From Alphaproteobacteria bacterium (lineage in GTDB: Bacteria > Pseudomonadota > Alphaproteobacteria > Rhodobacterales > Rhodobacteraceae), in assembly GCA_030425145.1 (NCBI GenBank), contig JAUHVK010000001.1, positions 183,007 to 247,006 of the forward strand: a DNA stretch of 64,000 bases, in the 5' to 3' direction. The position numbers were made by a program, and so were the translations under genes. The notes below the pieces were generated by a model. It ran no database searches, had not been told where the DNA came from, and was given only the letters and a program-made list of their open reading frames with translations. This document shows, one piece after another, positions 36,098 to 46,220 of the stretch (position 1 is its first letter; every line of letters begins with the position of its first letter).

Positions 36098-38959
36098 ATG
36101 AACACATCGGGCAACGTTCTCATTCTCATAGCTTTGCTGCCGTTCATCGGCGCGCTTGTTCCCGGACTGATGATTCGTGCAGGGCGCAACGCCTGTGCAA
36201 GCTTCACCGCTGTGCCGACAGCCATCGCTCTAATTCTTCTGCTGACCTTTGCGCCTGCCGTCATGGACGGCGAGGTCATTCAGGCCGAAGTGAACTGGCT
36301 CCCGCAATTGGGCCTGTCCGCGTCCTTCTTCCTTGATGGGTTGGGGTTGCTTTTTGGCTGCATGATCCTCGGGGTCGGCTTGCTCATCACACTTTACGCC
36401 CGGTTCTACCTTTCGGGCGAAGATCCAGTGGGCCAGTTCTACACCTACCTCCTGCTCTTCCAGGGTGCGATGCTGGGAATTGTGCTGTCCGACAACATCC
36501 TGCTTTTGCTGGTGTTCTGGGAACTGACCTCGCTCTCGTCCTTCCTGTTGATCGGTTACTGGAAGCACCTGCCCGAAGGCCGTCAGGGTGCCCGCATGGC
36601 GCTGACCGTCACCGGGGCAGGCGGGCTTGCGATGATCGGCGGGATGCTGATCCTCGGGAATATCGCGGGCAGCTACAACCTGACCGACATCCTGCAAGCT
36701 GGCGATGCGATCCGCGCATCAGAATGGTATCTGCCCGCGCTGATCCTGATCCTGCTGGGCGCGTTCACCAAATCCGCACAGTTCCCGTTCCACTTCTGGC
36801 TACCACACGCGATGGCCGCCCCGACGCCAGTGTCGGCCTATCTGCACTCGGCCACGATGGTGAAAGCCGGTGTGTTCCTGATGGCGCGCATGTGGCCGGT
36901 GCTCTCTGGTACGGACGCATGGTTCTACATCGTTGCCACCATCGGCCTAATTACCATGGTGCTGGGCGCGCTGATCGCGCTCTTCAAAGATGACCTCAAG
37001 GCGCTCCTTGCCTTCTCCACCGTCAGCCATCTTGGTCTTCTGACCATGCTGCTTGGCTTCGGGACAGAGGCCGCTGCCGTTGCAGCGGTGTTTCACATCA
37101 TAAACCACCTGACCTTCAAGGCGGCGCTCTTTATGACCGCGGGGATCATCGACCACGAAACCCACACCCGCGACATCAAACGTTTGGGCGGGTTGCGCCA
37201 TCTGATGCCGATCACCTTCTTCATCGGTACGGTCGCCGCGCTGTCGATGGCGGGTATCCCGCTATTCAATGGGTTCCTGTCCAAGGAAATGATGCTGGAA
37301 GAGGCGTCGCACACCTATTGGGCGGGCAGCGCCTATGCGGTGCCGGTCCTTGCCACCATCGGCGCTCTGCTGTCAGTCGCCTATTCCTTCCGCTTCATCA
37401 GCCACGTCTTCCTCGGCCCGGTGCGTGACGACTACCCGGCCAAGCCGCATGATCCGCCTTTCGGTCTCTGGGCCTCGCCCGCATTGCTGGTTATCCTCGT
37501 CATCCTGATCGGGGTCATGCCGTTCCTTGCTGAAGGGATCGTCACCGCAGCTGCAAGCGCGGTCACAGGCGCTGACCTGCATCCGCACCTGAAGATCTGG
37601 CACGGCGTCACACCCGCACTCTTTATGTCGATCATCGCCGTTGTCGGTGGTGCCATCCTGCTAACCAGACACGTGCCGCTCGACCGCGCTTGGATCAACG
37701 CACGACGTCCCGAGGCCAAGGCCATCTTCGACAGCCTGATCGCCTCAATTGTCGCCCTGACACAGCGCATCACCGCTGGCACGCATAATGGTTCGATCAG
37801 CCGCTACCTTGCGATTTTCACAATCGCCTCCGTCGTCCTCGGAATGATTGCGTTCATGGGCGCGGGCCTTTCCGCGCCGACACGCGATATGCTTCCGGTG
37901 CCTGCGGTCATCGCTGTTGGATGGGTGATGCTGCTCGTCGCCACCGTGTCGGTTGTCAGCATGCATCACCACCGGTTCCGGGCGCTTGTGCTTATTGGGA
38001 TCATCGGCCTGACAATCTCGGCCGGGTTCGTCTACATGTCCGCTCCCGACCTCGCGCTGACGCAGATCTCGGTCGAGACCGTGACGATCATGCTGCTCCT
38101 GCTGGCGCTGCACTTCCTGCCCAAGGAAACACCCAAGGAAAGCCCGTTTGGCCTCAAGGTGCGCGACGCGGTCATCGCCCTTGCCGCAGGCGGCGGCGTC
38201 GGTGGTCTCGCCTTTGCCTTCATGCAGCGCGACATCTCGACGATTTCGTCCTACCACGTCGAAAACAGCTACGAAGGCGGCGGCGGAACCAACGTCGTGA
38301 ACGTAATCCTCGTCGACTTCCGGGGCTACGACACCTATGGCGAGATCATCGTGCTCGGCATCGCGGGCCTGCTGATCTACGCGCTGATGCACGCCCTGCT
38401 CGAAGGCCCCGCAGCACGACGCCTGCGCAACGCCGACTATTCGCAGGACCGGTCCAAAGACCGTCACCCGCTGATGATGGTGGTCGTCACCCGCGTTCTG
38501 ATGCCGATTGCCCTGATCGTCGGCCTCTACATCTTCCTGCGCGGCCACAACCAGCCGGGCGGTGGCTTCGTGGCAGGGCTCGTCGTCGCGATTGCTTTGC
38601 TCATGCAGTACATGGCATCGGGCTTTGCCTGGACGCAGGATCGCCAACGCATCGAATACCATACGCTCATCGGGTTTGGCGTCATCATCGCCGGTGTCAC
38701 CGGGGCAGGAGCTTGGGTCTTTGGCGTGCCCTTCCTGACCAGCTCCTACACCTATGTGCATCTGCCTCCGATCGAGGAATTCGAACTGGCCACCGCCATG
38801 CTCTTTGATCTTGGCGTGTTCCTGACCGTGCTCGGGGCGGTGATGCTGATGCTCTACAGCCTGTCGCGTATCGCGCGCTATGCAGGCACCACGGTTAACG
38901 TGGATCCCATGGATTACGACCCAGGTAGCCGGGTCGAAGAAACACCGGAGGCGCGCTGA
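36098..38959 (+). CDS. mrpA: Monovalent cation/proton antiporter fused subunits A and B (MrpAB)
   Basis: A 953-residue membrane protein of the Mrp (Mnh/Pha) sodium-proton antiporter. Residues ~1-640 are the NuoL-like subunit A with DNILLLLVFWELTSLSSFLLIGYW and the conserved lysine/histidine helix LPHAMAAPTPVSAYLHSATMVKAG. A MrpA C-terminal part follows, and from about residue 800 the chain is a MrpB domain (MVVVTRVLMPIALIVGLYIFLRGHNQPGGGFVAGL). The ATG at 36098 is chosen to give a normal first helix; the frame extends upstream by 28 residues. Fused A and B are usual in alphaproteobacteria. Confidence 0.92.
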   Translation: MNTSGNVLILIALLPFIGALVPGLMIRAGRNACASFTAVPTAIALILLLTFAPAVMDGEVIQAEVNWLPQLGLSASFFLDGLGLLFGCMILGVGLLITLYARFYLSGEDPVGQFYTYLLLFQGAMLGIVLSDNILLLLVFWELTSLSSFLLIGYWKHLPEGRQGARMALTVTGAGGLAMIGGMLILGNIAGSYNLTDILQAGDAIRASEWYLPALILILLGAFTKSAQFPFHFWLPHAMAAPTPVSAYLHSATMVKAGVFLMARMWPVLSGTDAWFYIVATIGLITMVLGALIALFKDDLKALLAFSTVSHLGLLTMLLGFGTEAAAVAAVFHIINHLTFKAALFMTAGIIDHETHTRDIKRLGGLRHLMPITFFIGTVAALSMAGIPLFNGFLSKEMMLEEASHTYWAGSAYAVPVLATIGALLSVAYSFRFISHVFLGPVRDDYPAKPHDPPFGLWASPALLVILVILIGVMPFLAEGIVTAAASAVTGADLHPHLKIWHGVTPALFMSIIAVVGGAILLTRHVPLDRAWINARRPEAKAIFDSLIASIVALTQRITAGTHNGSISRYLAIFTIASVVLGMIAFMGAGLSAPTRDMLPVPAVIAVGWVMLLVATVSVVSMHHHRFRALVLIGIIGLTISAGFVYMSAPDLALTQISVETVTIMLLLLALHFLPKETPKESPFGLKVRDAVIALAAGGGVGGLAFAFMQRDISTISSYHVENSYEGGGGTNVVNVILVDFRGYDTYGEIIVLGIAGLLIYALMHALLEGPAARRLRNADYSQDRSKDRHPLMMVVVTRVLMPIALIVGLYIFLRGHNQPGGGFVAGLVVAIALLMQYMASGFAWTQDRQRIEYHTLIGFGVIIAGVTGAGAWVFGVPFLTSSYTYVHLPPIEEFELATAMLFDLGVFLTVLGAVMLMLYSLSRIARYAGTTVNVDPMDYDPGSRVEETPEAR

Positions 38960-38960
38960 C

Positions 38961-39314
38961 ATGGAACTTCTCGTTGCAAGCGCCATCGGCACCATGACGG
39001 CGGGCGGCGTCTACCTGCTGCTGCGGCTGCGGACCTTCCCGGTAATCCTCGGGCTGGCGCTCCTGTCCTATGCGGTCAACGTCTTCATCTTTTCAAGCGG
39101 ACGCCTGGCCATCGACATGTCGCCGATCCTTTCGAAATACGGCGAGGCGAGCTATACCGACCCGCTTCCGCAGGCGCTGGTTCTGACCGCCATCGTGATT
39201 TCCTTCGGCATGACCGCGGTTCTGGTGATGGTCTCTCTCGGCGCGTTCCTGGAGGCTGACACCGACAGCATCGACATCGACCAGACCGAGACCGACGAGG
39301 ATGTCGCGAAATGA
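38961..39314 (+). CDS. mrpC: Cation/proton antiporter subunit C (MrpC)
   Basis: A 117-residue NuoK-like membrane protein with three helices (GTMTAGGVYLLLRLRTFPVILGLALLSYAVNVFIF; PLPQALVLTAIVISFGMTAVLVM). The LPQALVLTAIVI motif is diagnostic of this subunit. The acidic tail (EADTDSIDIDQTETDED) is cytoplasmic. It starts one base after the mrpA stop and overlaps mrpD by 4 bases. Confidence 0.92.
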   Translation: MELLVASAIGTMTAGGVYLLLRLRTFPVILGLALLSYAVNVFIFSSGRLAIDMSPILSKYGEASYTDPLPQALVLTAIVISFGMTAVLVMVSLGAFLEADTDSIDIDQTETDEDVAK

Positions 39315-40843
39315 GCCATTGGATCATCCTTCCCGTTGTTCTGCCTGCCATGATTGCCCCGATCATCGGCTTCATGATGCGGCACGACATCGTTCTGGCC
39401 CGCGTCACATCGACGGTTGGGTCGGCGCTTCTGCTCGCCATTTCGCTTGTGCTGGTCAGCATGGCAATGGACGGCACGACCCATATCTACCGTCTGGGTG
39501 ATTGGCCCGCACCGTTCGGCATCGTTCTGGTCCTAGACCGGCTTTCGGCGCTGATGGTGCTTCTGACCTCGGTGTTGGCCTTCATGGTTCTGTTGCATGC
39601 GATGGCGACCGGATGGGACGACCGGGGGCGCCATTTCCACGCGCTCTTCCAGTTCCAGCTGATGGGCATCTGTGGCGCGTTCCTGACAGGTGACATCTTC
39701 AACCTGTTTGTGTTCTTCGAGATCCTGCTGATTGCCTCATACGGCCTGATGATCCACTCGGGTGGTCGCGACCGGATGCGCGCAGGGCTTCAATACGTGG
39801 TGATGAACCTCGCCGGTTCCACCCTGTTCCTCTTCGCGCTGGGCACGCTCTACGCCAGCACCGGAACGCTCAACATCGCTGACCTTGCCGCCAAGATCCC
39901 CGACATCCCCGCAGATGAGGCCGGACTGGTCCGCGTCGCGGCGATGCTGCTGATGATTGTCTTTGCGGTGAAAGCGGCGCTCTTCCCAGTGCAGTTCTGG
40001 CTGCCCGCGACCTATGCCAACGCCCCCGCACCTGTGGCCGCGCTTTTTGCGATCATGACCAAGGTGGGTGCCTATGCAATCCTGCGGATCCATACCGTTG
40101 TGTTTGGTCCGGGCGTTGCGGGCACCGAAGGCATGATTGACGCATGGCTGTTCCCGGCCGCTCTGGTCACCATCGCACTTGGTGCATTCGGCGTATTGGG
40201 CGCAAAGCGCCTCATGTCGCTGATCAGCTTTTCGGTTATCGGTTCGATGGGCACACTGCTGGTCGCGGTCGCCGCGTTCTCGCCGATCGCAACCACAGCA
40301 GCGCTCTACTACATGGTGCACTCGACCTTTGCCGCAGCGTGTCTCTTCCTCATCGCCGATCTGGTGGTCAGTCGTCGCGACGGCGACTCGCTGACCCCAA
40401 GCGCCGCGACAGTTCAGAACGGCCTCTTTGCTGCGATCTTTTTCGCCGCCGCAATTGCGATGGCAGGGATGCCGCCGCTTAGCGGGTTCCTCGGAAAACT
40501 GCTCGTGCTTGACGCGTTGCGCGATCCGGGGGTGATCGGCTGGGCCTGGACGGCTATCTTGGTCGGGTCACTGCTGACCATCGTCGGCTTTGCCCGCGCA
40601 GGCAGCGCGCTGTTCTGGAAATCGACTGCTGTCGAGGCACCGATCACGGAAACAGCCGAAACCGCAGCACCCAATTTCGCGACCCCGGCACAGGTGACAC
40701 CCGTCATGCTGACGCTCGCCGTCTTGGTGGCCCTGTCGGTCTTTGCAGGTCCGGTCGCGGGCTATCTGGAACAGACCTCGGTGCAATTGTTTGACCGGTC
40801 TGGGTACATCTCGGCGGTCCTTGCACCGGGCGGGGAGGGCTAA
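39311..40843 (+). CDS. mrpD: Cation/proton antiporter subunit D (MrpD)
   Basis: A 510-residue NuoM/N-like subunit with about 14 helices, a likely proton channel of the complex. Seen are the glutamate helix FNLFVFFEILLIASYGLMIHSG, the lysine helix VKAALFPVQFWLPATYANAPAPVAALFAIMTKVGAYAIL and the MPPLSGFLGKLLVL segment. It overlaps mrpC by 4 bases and leads into mrpE after 3. Confidence 0.93.
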   Translation: MSHWIILPVVLPAMIAPIIGFMMRHDIVLARVTSTVGSALLLAISLVLVSMAMDGTTHIYRLGDWPAPFGIVLVLDRLSALMVLLTSVLAFMVLLHAMATGWDDRGRHFHALFQFQLMGICGAFLTGDIFNLFVFFEILLIASYGLMIHSGGRDRMRAGLQYVVMNLAGSTLFLFALGTLYASTGTLNIADLAAKIPDIPADEAGLVRVAAMLLMIVFAVKAALFPVQFWLPATYANAPAPVAALFAIMTKVGAYAILRIHTVVFGPGVAGTEGMIDAWLFPAALVTIALGAFGVLGAKRLMSLISFSVIGSMGTLLVAVAAFSPIATTAALYYMVHSTFAAACLFLIADLVVSRRDGDSLTPSAATVQNGLFAAIFFAAAIAMAGMPPLSGFLGKLLVLDALRDPGVIGWAWTAILVGSLLTIVGFARAGSALFWKSTAVEAPITETAETAAPNFATPAQVTPVMLTLAVLVALSVFAGPVAGYLEQTSVQLFDRSGYISAVLAPGGEG

Positions 40844-40846
40844 GCG

Positions 40847-41338
40847 ATGTTGAAACGTTTGATCCCACACCCGTTCCTGAGCCTCACACTGGTGTTCGTT
40901 TGGCTGGCACTGGTCAATAAGTTCACACTGGGCAACCTGCTGCTGGGCATCCTGTTTGGCATCGTGATCCCCATGCTTACGGCGCCCTATTGGCCCGACC
41001 GCCCCAAGATCAGACACCCGCTCAAGGGTCTGGAATACGTGCTGGTCGTCCTCTGGGACATCGTTGTGGCAAACGTTCAGGTGGCGGCCATCGTCCTGTT
41101 CAAACGCGAACAGGACATCCATTCGAAATGGATCGTTGTGCCACTTGATGTGACATCCGCCGAGGCGATCACCGTACTTGCGGGCACCATCACCATGACC
41201 CCGGGAACGGTATCGACAATGCTATCGGCAGATGGTGCGAGCATCCTCGTGCACTGCCTCCACACCGACGATCCCGACGCGGTGCGCGACGAAATCAAGA
41301 ACAGGTACGAACGGCGGCTCAAGGAGATTTTCCAATGA
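40847..41338 (+). CDS. mrpE: Cation/proton antiporter subunit E (MrpE)
   Basis: A 163-residue subunit with two to three N-terminal helices and a cytoplasmic domain. The conserved end is present: ITVLAGTITMTPGTVSTMLSADGASILVHCLHTDD. MrpE is needed for assembly and transport. Its stop overlaps the mrpF start by 4 bases. Confidence 0.92.
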   Translation: MLKRLIPHPFLSLTLVFVWLALVNKFTLGNLLLGILFGIVIPMLTAPYWPDRPKIRHPLKGLEYVLVVLWDIVVANVQVAAIVLFKREQDIHSKWIVVPLDVTSAEAITVLAGTITMTPGTVSTMLSADGASILVHCLHTDDPDAVRDEIKNRYERRLKEIFQ

Positions 41339-41604
41339 TCGAGGCAGCAATCCTGTTTGCAGCCGGGTGCTATGGCATTGCCCTGCTGCTCGACCTCTGG
41401 CGCATCGCGCAGGGGCCGGACGCGGCGGACCGCATCCTCGCGCTGGACACAATGGTCATCAACGTGATCGCGCTTCTCGTGCTCTACGGCGTCTGGCGGG
41501 GTACCTCAATCTATTTCGAGGCAGCGATGCTGGTGGCGATGGTGGGTTTTGTGTCGACCGTAGCCTATTGCCGCTTCCTTCTGCGCGGCGACATCATCGA
41601 GTAG
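41335..41604 (+). CDS. mrpF: Cation/proton antiporter subunit F (MrpF)
   Basis: An 89-residue three-helix membrane protein. The motif IAQGPDAADRILALDTMVINVIALLVLYG is the hallmark of MrpF. It overlaps mrpE by 4 bases, and mrpG begins 9 bases later. F may contribute to the sodium path. Confidence 0.92.
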   Translation: MIEAAILFAAGCYGIALLLDLWRIAQGPDAADRILALDTMVINVIALLVLYGVWRGTSIYFEAAMLVAMVGFVSTVAYCRFLLRGDIIE

Positions 41605-41613
41605 GGGCGGACC

Positions 41614-41997
41614 ATGAATTTTGTCGTCGAACTCCTGATTGCCATTTCCCTCGTCGTCAGCGGCGTCTTCGGGCTGGTCGGATCCTACGGCCTGGTCAAG
41701 CTGAAAGACAGTCTGCAACGTCTGCACGCGCCGACCAAGGCGACCACTCTGGGCGTGGGTGGCGTGCTTGTCGCCTCGATGATCTATTTCTACGCCAAGA
41801 CCGGCTATCTCTCGGTCCACGAGCTTCTGATCACGATCTTCCTGCTGCTGACTGCGCCGATCACCGCGAACTTCATCGCCAAGACCTACATGGCGCGCAA
41901 TCTCAAGCGTAACGAGCTGCCCGACAGCCAAAGCAGCTGCGGATGGTCAATCTACGACGAACCGCCCGCAACGCGCCCTGGGTCTTCCGAGTCCTAA
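41614..41997 (+). CDS. mrpG: Cation/proton antiporter subunit G (MrpG)
   Basis: A 127-residue three-helix subunit that ends the operon. It carries the MrpG motif GLVGSYGLVKLKDSLQRLHAPTKATTLGVGGVLVAS and the TAPITANFIAKTYMARN segment. The last ~25 residues are polar and extend beyond the core family. A 10-bp hairpin follows 20 bases after the stop. Confidence 0.92.
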   Translation: MNFVVELLIAISLVVSGVFGLVGSYGLVKLKDSLQRLHAPTKATTLGVGGVLVASMIYFYAKTGYLSVHELLITIFLLLTAPITANFIAKTYMARNLKRNELPDSQSSCGWSIYDEPPATRPGSSES

Positions 41998-42016
41998 GGC
42001 GTCTTGCTGAGCTGAT

Positions 42017-42041
42017 CTCACCCGTTGCCAAAACGGGTGAG
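42017..42041. terminator. Hairpin between mrpG and the glutathione transferase gene
   Basis: A perfect 10-bp stem, CTCACCCGTT / AACGGGTGAG, with loop GCCAA, lies between two convergent genes. No T run follows on either strand. It probably marks the 3' ends of both transcripts. Confidence 0.65.
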
Positions 42042-42083
42042 GCGTAGAACCTCCGCGCGGATTGAGCCGCTTCGATGCCCGTC

Positions 42084-42710
42084 TTAGGGCATCGGAATAT
42101 CCGTCACGAATTTCGGAACCTGATAGCCCTTCTGGACGGCAGGCCGCTCTGCAATCCGCAGATACCAGTCTCTGACATTGGGAAACTCGTTCAGGTCGAT
42201 CTCCTGCCATTCAAACCGAGCGGCCCAAGGGAAAATTGCCATATCCGCAATCGTATACGTCCCGGTGACAAAATCGCGCCCGTCCAACTGCGTGTTCAGC
42301 ACGGAATACAGCCGCAACGCTTCTTTCCTGTAGCGCGCCTCGGCATAGTCCGACTTGCCTTTGTTGAACTTCACGAAGTGATGGACCTGACCCAGCATCG
42401 GGCCAAAGCCGCCCATCTGCCACATCAGCCATTCCATCATCCGCCAATAGGCATCCCCTTCCGCCAGAAAACGCCCGTGCTTCTGCGCGAGGTAGAGCAT
42501 AATCGCCCCGCTCTCCATCAGCGACAGTCCTGTGTCCTGATCGACAATCGCGGGAATCTTGTTGTTCGGCGAAATCTTCAGGAATTCCGGCGTGAACTGC
42601 TCATCGTTGCTGATGTCGATGGCATGAACGTTGTACGGCACACCAAGCTCTTCCAGCAGGATAGAGACCTTGCGCCCGTTCGGAGTGGTCCATGTGTATA
42701 GGTCGATCAT
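42084..42710 (-). CDS. Glutathione S-transferase family protein (Nu-class, YfcG-like)
   Basis: A 208-residue transferase with an N-terminal thioredoxin-like domain and helical C-terminal domain. YTWTTPNGRKVSILLEELGVPY resembles the active-site TxNGxK of Nu-class enzymes such as YfcG, which act as disulfide-bond reductases with glutathione. NNKIPAIVDQDTG carries the cis-proline, and LMESGAIMLYLA the glutathione-binding Glu-Ser pair. It lies 24 bases after the sugar-ABC ATPase gene and may be co-transcribed with that operon. Confidence 0.87.
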   Translation of the reverse strand: MIDLYTWTTPNGRKVSILLEELGVPYNVHAIDISNDEQFTPEFLKISPNNKIPAIVDQDTGLSLMESGAIMLYLAQKHGRFLAEGDAYWRMMEWLMWQMGGFGPMLGQVHHFVKFNKGKSDYAEARYRKEALRLYSVLNTQLDGRDFVTGTYTIADMAIFPWAARFEWQEIDLNEFPNVRDWYLRIAERPAVQKGYQVPKFVTDIPMP

Positions 42711-42734
42711 TGCATCCTGCCTTGTCTTGTGAAC

Positions 42735-43790
42735 TTACCGCAACGCATCACCCGTCGCCGCATCGAAGATGTGCAGCGTGTCCAGCGCCGCCGTCAAGGT
42801 CACCTCCTCGCCAACCTCGGGCGGGGTACGCCCATCCGCCTTGGCGATTACTTCCTGCCCCTCGGCCCCGACATAGATCAGCGTTTCATGCCCTAGCGGC
42901 TCGCGCACCGTCACCGGCCCCCGTACCAGCGCAGGCCCCGCGCCGGGATGCAGGTCTTCGGGCCGGACGCCGACCGTCACCGGATGCCCGTCATCCGCCT
43001 CGAGACCCAGCTCCAGAACTTCCCCCGAACCAAGCCGCAGCGCCCCGTTCGCCACCGTCCCCGACAGCATGTTCATCGACGGCGCCCCGATAAACCGCGC
43101 CACAAACGTATTCGCAGGCTTGTGATAAACCTCGGCAGGCGTCCCCACCTGCTGAATATGTCCGTCCTTCATGATCACGATCCGATCTGCCATCGTCATC
43201 GCCTCGACCTGATCGTGGGTGACAAAGATGATCGTATTGCCCACCCGCTGGTGCAGTTTCTTGATTTCCAGCCGCATTTGCGTCCGCAATTGCGCATCAA
43301 GGTTCGACAATGGCTCATCGAACAGGAACACCGCCGGATCACGTACCATCGCCCGACCAATCGCCACGCGCTGCCGCTGACCACCTGACAACTGGCTCGG
43401 CTTGCGCGACAACAGGTCCGTCATCCCAAGAATACCCGCCACCTCGTCAATCCGCGCTTCCTTGTCCGCCGTCGACATCTTTGATGTCCTCAGGCCAAAG
43501 CCGATATTCTTGCGCACGGTCATATGCGGATAGATCGCGTAGTTCTGGAACACCATCGCGATGTCCCGGTCTTTGGGTTCGAGGTTGTTCACCACACGTC
43601 CCCCGATCAAGATCTCCCCGCTCGTCGCATCCTCCAGACCCGCAATCAGGCGCAGCGTTGTCGACTTGCCGCAGCCCGACGGCCCGACAAACACGACGAA
43701 CTCGCCATCTTCGACATCAAGGCTGATGCCATGCAGCACCTCGGTCCTGTCATAGCGTTTGACCAGATTTCGGATCGCAAGATCGGCCAT
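42735..43790 (-). CDS. Sugar ABC transporter ATP-binding protein (UgpC/MalK type)
   Basis: A 351-residue ATPase. Walker A is [18 protein letters not shown], the signature [16 protein letters not shown], Walker [17 protein letters not shown], and the switch histidine is in [15 protein letters not shown]. The C-terminal ~110 residues are the MalK-type regulatory beta-barrel ([11 protein letters not shown]). It powers the importer made by the genes at 45345-48439. It starts 2 bases after the lyase gene, so transport and the enzyme are expressed together. Confidence 0.92.
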   Translation of the reverse strand: MADLAIRNLVKRYDRTEVLHGISLDVEDGEFVVFVGPSGCGKSTTLRLIAGLEDATSGEILIGGRVVNNLEPKDRDIAMVFQNYAIYPHMTVRKNIGFGLRTSKMSTADKEARIDEVAGILGMTDLLSRKPSQLSGGQRQRVAIGRAMVRDPAVFLFDEPLSNLDAQLRTQMRLEIKKLHQRVGNTIIFVTHDQVEAMTMADRIVIMKDGHIQQVGTPAEVYHKPANTFVARFIGAPSMNMLSGTVANGALRLGSGEVLELGLEADDGHPVTVGVRPEDLHPGAGPALVRGPVTVREPLGHETLIYVGAEGQEVIAKADGRTPPEVGEEVTLTAALDTLHIFDAATGDALR

Positions 43791-43792
43791 GC

Positions 43793-45280
43793 TCAGTCCT
43801 TCACCAGCAGCGCATCGAACGCCGATTTCAGTCTCTGTTCCGCGGTCTTGTGCCTGTTTTCGCGCTCCGCACAGGCCTCGCGCGCCTTGCCCGCTTCCGC
43901 CATGTACTCGGCCAGAGCTTCCCGCAGTGCCGCCTCTCCCGGCCCACCAATCCGGTCCCGCCGCGCAACAAAGGTCTCCGGCGCAACCGCCGTCCGAAAC
44001 GCGGTCTCATCCAAACGCGGCGTACGCCCGGTCAGCGTTTCGAACGCGGCCGAAAACGCGGAAAACCCATCGCCCAGAGCAGCCCCTTCGGCAATCACAG
44101 CCTTCGCCGTCGCCGCCGCAATCTCATGCGCCGCGCGGAAGGTCAGCCCTTCGTCCCGCACCAGCGTATCCGCCAATTCGGTGATCGTGATACAAGCCGC
44201 ATCCGTCGTCCCCCGCACCCGATCCGCATTGACCCGGCAGGCGGGGATCAGCGCCGTCAGCAACTGCAACACCCGCGCGCCCCGCTCGAACGCGGCATAG
44301 CCCAGCTGCTGCACTTCGCCTTCACTGTCGTTCATGTCGGTGAACGGCGTGTTCTGCATCACCCCAACGATGGCATCACATTGCCCGACCGTCGCACTCG
44401 CCAAATGGCGCAGATGTTCGATCGGCACCGGGTTGCGCTTCTGCGGCATGATCGAGCTGATCTGCACAAGGCTGTTCGGGACATAAAGCTGTCCCACCTC
44501 GAACGCGGTCCAGAACTGCATGTCCTGAATGACCCGCCCCAGATGCAGGAACATCAGCTTCATCGCGGAATAGAGCCCGGTTACATAGTCGACCGATGCG
44601 ATGCAGCCATAGGAATTGACCAGCGGCCCGTCGAACCCCAGCAGCTCCGCCACGCGACCCCGATCAATCGGAAACCCGCTGGTGGTGATCGCCGCCGCCC
44701 CCATCGGGCAATGCTCAAGACCATCCGCCGCCGCATTGAGTCGCGCAATGTCGCGCAAAAGCACCTCGATCACGGCGCCAAGATAGTGCCCCCAGGTCGT
44801 CGGCTGCGCGGGTTGCCCATGCGTATAGGCCACGATCAATGTCGCTTTCTCGGCCTCCGCCTTGGTGATCAGCGCCTCCGTTAAGGTTAACGCCTGCTCC
44901 AGCAGCACCGAGACTCGACCGCGCAACGCCAGCTTGAACAGCGTATGATCCATGTCATTGCGCGACCGCGCCGTGTGCAAGGCACCGCCCAGATCGCCCA
45001 GGCGGCGCTTCAACTCCGCTTCGACCAGAAAGAAGTAATCCTCGACCTCCCCGGTATAGCTCAGCGCATCAAGATCCACCTCGGCATCAATGTCCCGCAG
45101 CGCAGCCGCAATCGCGCCCGCGTCCCCGGAGCCCAAAATCCCGGTCTCCGCCAGCATCACCAGATGCGCCCGGTTGATCGCCGCCATGTGCCCCGCGTAA
45201 TGCGCCTTCACCCCGTCGAACAAAGGCGCCAGCACCGTGTCCCGATAAGTCGGGTCCGGAAACACGCTCTGATCCGTCAT
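43793..45280 (-). CDS. Argininosuccinate lyase-family enzyme in a sugar-uptake operon
   Basis: A 495-residue member of the fumarase/aspartase/argininosuccinate lyase superfamily, which releases fumarate by beta-elimination. Family motifs are [14 protein letters not shown] near residue 100, [18 protein letters not shown], and the flexible serine loop [10 protein letters not shown] with the catalytic serine at 275/276. It is longer than ArgH (~460) at the C-terminus and lies between sugar-permease and ATPase genes, so it is unlikely to serve arginine synthesis. It may split a substrate taken up by this importer, for example an amino-sugar or amine carrying a succinyl or malyl group. The substrate is unknown. 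Confidence 0.82.
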   Translation of the reverse strand: MTDQSVFPDPTYRDTVLAPLFDGVKAHYAGHMAAINRAHLVMLAETGILGSGDAGAIAAALRDIDAEVDLDALSYTGEVEDYFFLVEAELKRRLGDLGGALHTARSRNDMDHTLFKLALRGRVSVLLEQALTLTEALITKAEAEKATLIVAYTHGQPAQPTTWGHYLGAVIEVLLRDIARLNAAADGLEHCPMGAAAITTSGFPIDRGRVAELLGFDGPLVNSYGCIASVDYVTGLYSAMKLMFLHLGRVIQDMQFWTAFEVGQLYVPNSLVQISSIMPQKRNPVPIEHLRHLASATVGQCDAIVGVMQNTPFTDMNDSEGEVQQLGYAAFERGARVLQLLTALIPACRVNADRVRGTTDAACITITELADTLVRDEGLTFRAAHEIAAATAKAVIAEGAALGDGFSAFSAAFETLTGRTPRLDETAFRTAVAPETFVARRDRIGGPGEAALREALAEYMAEAGKAREACAERENRHKTAEQRLKSAFDALLVKD

Positions 45281-45344
45281 GTACCGCCCCCAGCTTCTTC
45301 TTTTTCCAAATATGCAAACACAACGACGGCCAAGGAATGCACAC

Positions 45345-46220
45345 TCATCCTTTGAGTCCTGCCATCACCACACCCTGAATGATGTAACGCTGGAAGATCA
45401 GGAATACGATCAGTGTCGGAATGGTCGAAATCGCCGCCCCCGTCATGATCAGCTCCCACGCCACATCGGCCTCATCTCCAAAGGACGACAGGCCCACGGG
45501 CAGGGTATACATCTCGACCGAGTTGGTCACGATCAGCGGCCAGATGAACGCGGTCCAGTTTCCCAGGAACACGAAGATCGCCAAAGCTGCCAGAGCCGGT
45601 TTGACCAGTGGCATCGCCACCGTCCACCAGATCTGCAACTCGTTCAGCCCGTCGATCCGCGCGGCTTCGATGAAATCGTCAGGCACGGTCTCGAAAAACT
45701 GCTTCATCAGGAAGGTGCCGAAGGCGGTCATCAGGCCGGGGAACATGATCCCCCAATAGGTGTCGAGCCACCCGAACTGCTGGCTCATCAGATACCACGG
45801 AATCACCAGCATCTCGGTCGGGATCATCAGCGTTGACAGGATCGCGATGAACACGATGTACCGCCCCGGAAACCGAAACTTGCAAAGGGTGTAGCCCACA
45901 AGGCTGTCAAAGATCACGTTACAGACCGTCGTGATCACCGCGATGATCATCGAATTGACGAACCACCAGTAGAACCGCCCGTCCTCGAGCACATAGGTGT
46001 AATTCTCCAGATGCGGCTCATCCGGGATCAGCTTGAGGTTATACACCTCATGCGGCCATTTCAGCGAGGTCGAGATCATATAGGCGATGGGCATGATCAT
46101 CGCGATCCCGCCCAGAAACAGCAACAGCCAGCGGATGAACTGGCCCGTGTTCATCGGCTTCTTCGGCGCCTGAGATTTCATCAGCGCATCGGTGGTCGGG
46201 CGGATGTCCGTCGCGGTCAT
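45345..46220 (-). CDS. Carbohydrate ABC transporter permease (MalG type)
   Basis: A 291-residue inner-membrane permease with six helices. A cytoplasmic N-terminal tail of ~28 residues precedes the first helix. The coupling loop is FIEAARIDGLNELQIWWTVAMPLVKPALAALAIFVF, standard for MalG/UgpE-type subunits. It is directly adjacent to the partner permease gene at 46221, with no intervening bases between stop and start. Confidence 0.9.
   Translation of the reverse strand: MTATDIRPTTDALMKSQAPKKPMNTGQFIRWLLLFLGGIAMIMPIAYMISTSLKWPHEVYNLKLIPDEPHLENYTYVLEDGRFYWWFVNSMIIAVITTVCNVIFDSLVGYTLCKFRFPGRYIVFIAILSTLMIPTEMLVIPWYLMSQQFGWLDTYWGIMFPGLMTAFGTFLMKQFFETVPDDFIEAARIDGLNELQIWWTVAMPLVKPALAALAIFVFLGNWTAFIWPLIVTNSVEMYTLPVGLSSFGDEADVAWELIMTGAAISTIPTLIVFLIFQRYIIQGVVMAGLKG

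Noticed and set aside
43793..45280. Calling the lyase the housekeeping argH of arginine synthesis
   Set aside because: It is embedded in a sugar importer operon and is longer than usual ArgH; context argues against it, though sequence alone cannot exclude it.
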